DNA from: an uncultured bacterium
GTDB lineage: Bacteria > Bacteroidota > Bacteroidia > Bacteroidales > Bacteroidaceae
NCBI GenBank assembly: GCA_905215575.1
Contig: CAJMQV010000076.1
Location: 1-8,878, forward strand
Direction: 5' to 3'
DNA length: 8,878 nt
Below, in pieces: positions 7,338 through 8,878 of this stretch. The notes below the pieces were generated by a model. That model was not told where the DNA came from. It searched no databases and saw only the letters and a program-made list of their open reading frames with translations. The translations under genes were made by a program, and so were the position numbers. How positions within the stretch are numbered: position 1 is the stretch's first letter; each line of letters starts with the position of its first letter.

Positions 7338-7353
7338 TACTTTTGCAAAAGTA
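7338..7353. promoter_or_regulatory. 16-bp perfect palindrome over the -7 element
   Basis: TACTTTTGCAAAAGTA reads the same on both strands across 16 bases. Its minus-strand half forms the -7 element of the efflux promoter, so a dimeric regulator bound here would block RNA polymerase. Part of the symmetry may be chance, because Bacteroidota -7 elements often continue as TTTGCA. The core TTTTGCAA (7341-7348) recurs at 7389-7396. Confidence 0.5.
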
Positions 7354-7376
7354 CGATAAAAATCCGGAGCATACAA
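7346..7376 (-). promoter_or_regulatory. Bacteroides-type promoter of the efflux operon
   Basis: On the minus strand, TACTTTTG (7353-7346) matches the Bacteroidota -7 consensus TAnnTTTG. A TTG (7376-7374) sits 20 bases further upstream, the usual distance for the -33 element. Transcription would start near 7338-7341, giving a leader of only about 12-15 bases before the ATG at 7326. This is the best promoter match I found in the window. Confidence 0.65.
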
Positions 7377-7391
7377 TAAGGAGTTATATTT

Positions 7392-7406
7392 TGCAACTTG
7401 GTTGCA
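7392..7406. promoter_or_regulatory. Operator-like dyad TGCAAC-N3-GTTGCA
   Basis: TGCAAC (7392-7397) and GTTGCA (7401-7406) are perfect inverted half-sites around a TTG spacer. The dyad lies 15 bases upstream of the -33 element of the efflux promoter. It is not followed by T residues on either strand, so it is not a terminator. The length and position fit a binding site for a dimeric metal-responsive regulator, either activator or repressor. The regulator itself is not in the window and its family is unknown. Confidence 0.5.
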
Positions 7407-7438
7407 TTACTTTCTTATTTTTCAGGAGGAAAGTCGTT

Positions 7439-7798
7439 TTATTTTAAGGTTTTGTAGGAGAGAATGTGCCAGGAAATGGCCGCTGCCAATAATAGCAAGG
7501 CTACACGTATCCAGAGATAAGGTACTACTCCGAAGGCAGCAATGAGCATGGTAATCCAGACCATGCTCACAGAGATGATCTTTGCCTTCAGAGGAATGGC
7601 CCTATATTCTCTGAAGTTACGGATATAGGGTCCCATCTGTTTATGATTGATAAGCCATTCATAAAGCCGGGGTGAGCTGCGAAAAAAGCAGGCGGCAGCC
7701 AGCAGCAAAAATGGAGTGGTGGGCAGCAGGGGCAGAAAAATACCCATAATACCCAAAATCATGGCCATACAGCCGCATACAATCAGCAATATTCTCAT
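7439..7798 (-). CDS. DUF454 (YbaN-like) inner-membrane protein
   Basis: The 119 residues match the DUF454/YbaN family in length and pattern. A first hydrophobic helix runs into the family core GIFLPLLPTTPFLLLAAACFFRSSPR (about 19-44), including the conserved LPTTPF. A hydrophilic part follows (LYEWLINHKQMGPYIRNFREYRAIPLKAK), and then two more hydrophobic helices (about 74-112) before a basic tail (SYKTLK). It is probably an integral inner-membrane protein with three or four segments. The biochemical function of the family is unknown. Its ATG overlaps the stop codon of the recQ-type gene (ATGA at 7795-7798), which indicates translational coupling and co-transcription. A functional tie to the helicase does not follow from that. 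The efflux operon promoter starts shortly after its stop codon. Confidence 0.9.
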   Translation of the reverse strand: MRILLIVCGCMAMILGIMGIFLPLLPTTPFLLLAAACFFRSSPRLYEWLINHKQMGPYIRNFREYRAIPLKAKIISVSMVWITMLIAAFGVVPYLWIRVALLLLAAAISWHILSYKTLK

Positions 7799-8878
7799 GT
7801 TCGTTCGGAGGTGGATTCGTTTTCTGTTGCGGTTTCCGGATTCAGACTGATCATACCGTCTTTCTGACGGATCTTTTCTTCCAGTACCATCTGATGCAGG
7901 ATGGTTCCTACTGTTTCTCGGTTTATACCCGGAAAGTCGATATCATGGATCAGCATTTCCGGTTGTTCCTGCAGGAGTTTTTCGATTCTTTTTTCTATAT
8001 TTTCAGCCAGTCCCTGATTGATTCCCGAGCTGTTCTTTTTCAGGCATACATCACAACTCTGACAGTTTTCTTCGCTGTCTTCTCCAAAATAAGCAAGCAG
8101 CATACGGCTGCGGCAAAGGTCATCACGTGTGGCATAATCAATCATAGCCTGTATGCGGGCCTCATATTTCTCCTTCCGGTCTTCGTATATTTCTTTGGAG
8201 ATGACGATGCGTGCCGTTTCCACTCTCTTTTGGGCAAAGCGGATGTATGGAGTCTTTTTATAAGGAATGTAACTGATGATTCTTCTTTTGCTCAAAGCAA
8301 TCAGTCCTCGGTATACCATTTCACGGTTCAGACCGGTTTGCTTGCTCAAAAGCGTTTCGTCAATGGTGATATAGTCACTGAATATACCTCCGTAGCTTCG
8401 CAGTACAGACTGAATCAACGATTCGTATTCCGGCTCCAATCCGTCCATATGATATAATTCATCCCGGCGTACCAGAAAAATCAGGCGTGATTCGTTTTCT
8501 TGTTCGTCGATGTATTCCAGATAGCCGGCCCGTGTAAGAATTCTTAAGGCGCTGTCGGTGGGAACTGGAAAATGCTTGAAGTTTCGGCAGAACTCGTTCA
8601 GATTGAATTCACGGGTCACATTCAGTCCGTCACCCATTGCCATTTGGTAATAATAACAGATATGTTCGTATATTTCCTTGATGAAATCACGGTCAGGGAA
8701 TGTGTCCGGGATGCGTTTCATCAGTTTGGTCTTGTCGCTGGCATTATAGAGCAACACGGCATATGCTTTTTTCCCGTCACGCCCGGCGCGTCCGGCTTCT
8801 TGAAAATAGGCTTCCGGAGAGTCGGGTACATCCATATGAACTACCAGACGCACAACGAGATGGCAAGTACCACAAAAA
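7795..8878 (-). CDS. recQ: RecQ-family DNA helicase, 3' part (partial at window edge)
   Basis: This is the C-terminal part of an ATP-dependent 3'-5' DNA helicase used in recombination and repair. Counting from the Val at 8853 as residue 1: VRLVVHMDVPDS, then helicase motif VI, YFQEAGRAGRDG (16-27), with the arginines that contact ATP. The RecQ zinc-binding region has Cys247, Cys264, Cys267 and Cys270; the spacing C-x16-C-x2-C-x2-C is the same as in E. coli RecQ. A short helical C-terminus follows (about 70 residues) with no HRDC domain, so this is a short-form RecQ; many Bacteroidales carry a short and a long one. The GTG at 8853 is not a real start: the reading frame stays open to the window edge. 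However, the residues before it (FCGTCHLV) do not match the conserved motif V region (FGMGIDKPD), so the gene may be interrupted near 8855. It overlaps the DUF454 gene by four bases. Confidence 0.88.
   Translation of the reverse strand, partial: FCGTCHLVVRLVVHMDVPDSPEAYFQEAGRAGRDGKKAYAVLLYNASDKTKLMKRIPDTFPDRDFIKEIYEHICYYYQMAMGDGLNVTREFNLNEFCRNFKHFPVPTDSALRILTRAGYLEYIDEQENESRLIFLVRRDELYHMDGLEPEYESLIQSVLRSYGGIFSDYITIDETLLSKQTGLNREMVYRGLIALSKRRIISYIPYKKTPYIRFAQKRVETARIVISKEIYEDRKEKYEARIQAMIDYATRDDLCRSRMLLAYFGEDSEENCQSCDVCLKKNSSGINQGLAENIEKRIEKLLQEQPEMLIHDIDFPGINRETVGTILHQMVLEEKIRQKDGMISLNPETATENESTSERT

Noticed and set aside
7392..7406. Dyad as a terminator of the recQ/DUF454 transcript
   Set aside because: The stem is only 6 bp with a 3-base loop and is followed by A residues in that direction, not T residues. 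A terminator for those two genes was not identified.
8851..8853. GTG at 8853 as the true start of a short protein
   Set aside because: It lies inside the conserved helicase core just before motif VI, and the reading frame stays open to the window edge. The coding region is partial, not a 352-residue gene.
1..8878. CRISPR array, tRNA or rRNA genes, complete insertion sequence or phage genes
   Set aside because: I saw no regularly spaced repeats, tRNA or rRNA signatures, transposase or integrase coding regions. Only the short divergent right edge could belong to a mobile element.

Overview
The window looks like a chromosomal segment from a Bacteroidota bacterium, probably a gut Bacteroidales such as Bacteroides or Phocaeicola. 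The reasons are protein style (Bacteroides-like CzcA, a lipoprotein adaptor, tandem TonB-C domains of the PxFPGG type), A-rich leaders without Shine-Dalgarno sites in front of most genes, and a Bacteroides-type promoter (TTG-N20-TACTTTTG) ahead of the main operon. The species cannot be fixed from the sequence alone.

Layout, left to right. Positions 1-53 hold an intrinsic terminator for a plus-strand gene lying left of the window. Positions 54-363 are AT-rich and gene-free. Positions 364-1130 (+) carry one gene for an exported protein with two TonB-C-like domains, broken by a -1 frameshift near 672-678. Positions 1189-1250 form a long hairpin that can terminate transcription from both sides. 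The rest of the window is coded on the minus strand.

The core is a minus-strand tripartite heavy-metal efflux operon. Its transcription order is a small Cys/His-rich exported protein (7326-6904), a CzcB-type periplasmic adaptor lipoprotein (6769-5627), a CzcA-family RND pump of 1031 residues (5596-2501) and a TolC/CzcC-type outer-membrane channel (2489-1281). A promoter with two dyad symmetries lies before the first gene. Two strong hairpins that do not look like terminators separate the first gene from the adaptor. The pump would move metal cations out of the cell through adaptor and channel; the small protein is a plausible periplasmic metal binder or sensor. No metal regulator is encoded in the window.

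Right of the operon, and also on the minus strand, are a DUF454 (YbaN-like) membrane protein gene and the 3' part of a recQ-type helicase gene; the two overlap by four bases (ATGA). The last ~25 bases of the window do not encode the RecQ motif expected there, so the helicase gene is either interrupted or the sequence is chimeric at its edge.

Nothing here amounts to a clearly new system. The points most worth a second look are the Cys/His-rich leader gene, the paired operator-like dyads, the double hairpin inside the operon, the pump's unusual metal signature, the frameshift, and the recQ edge.
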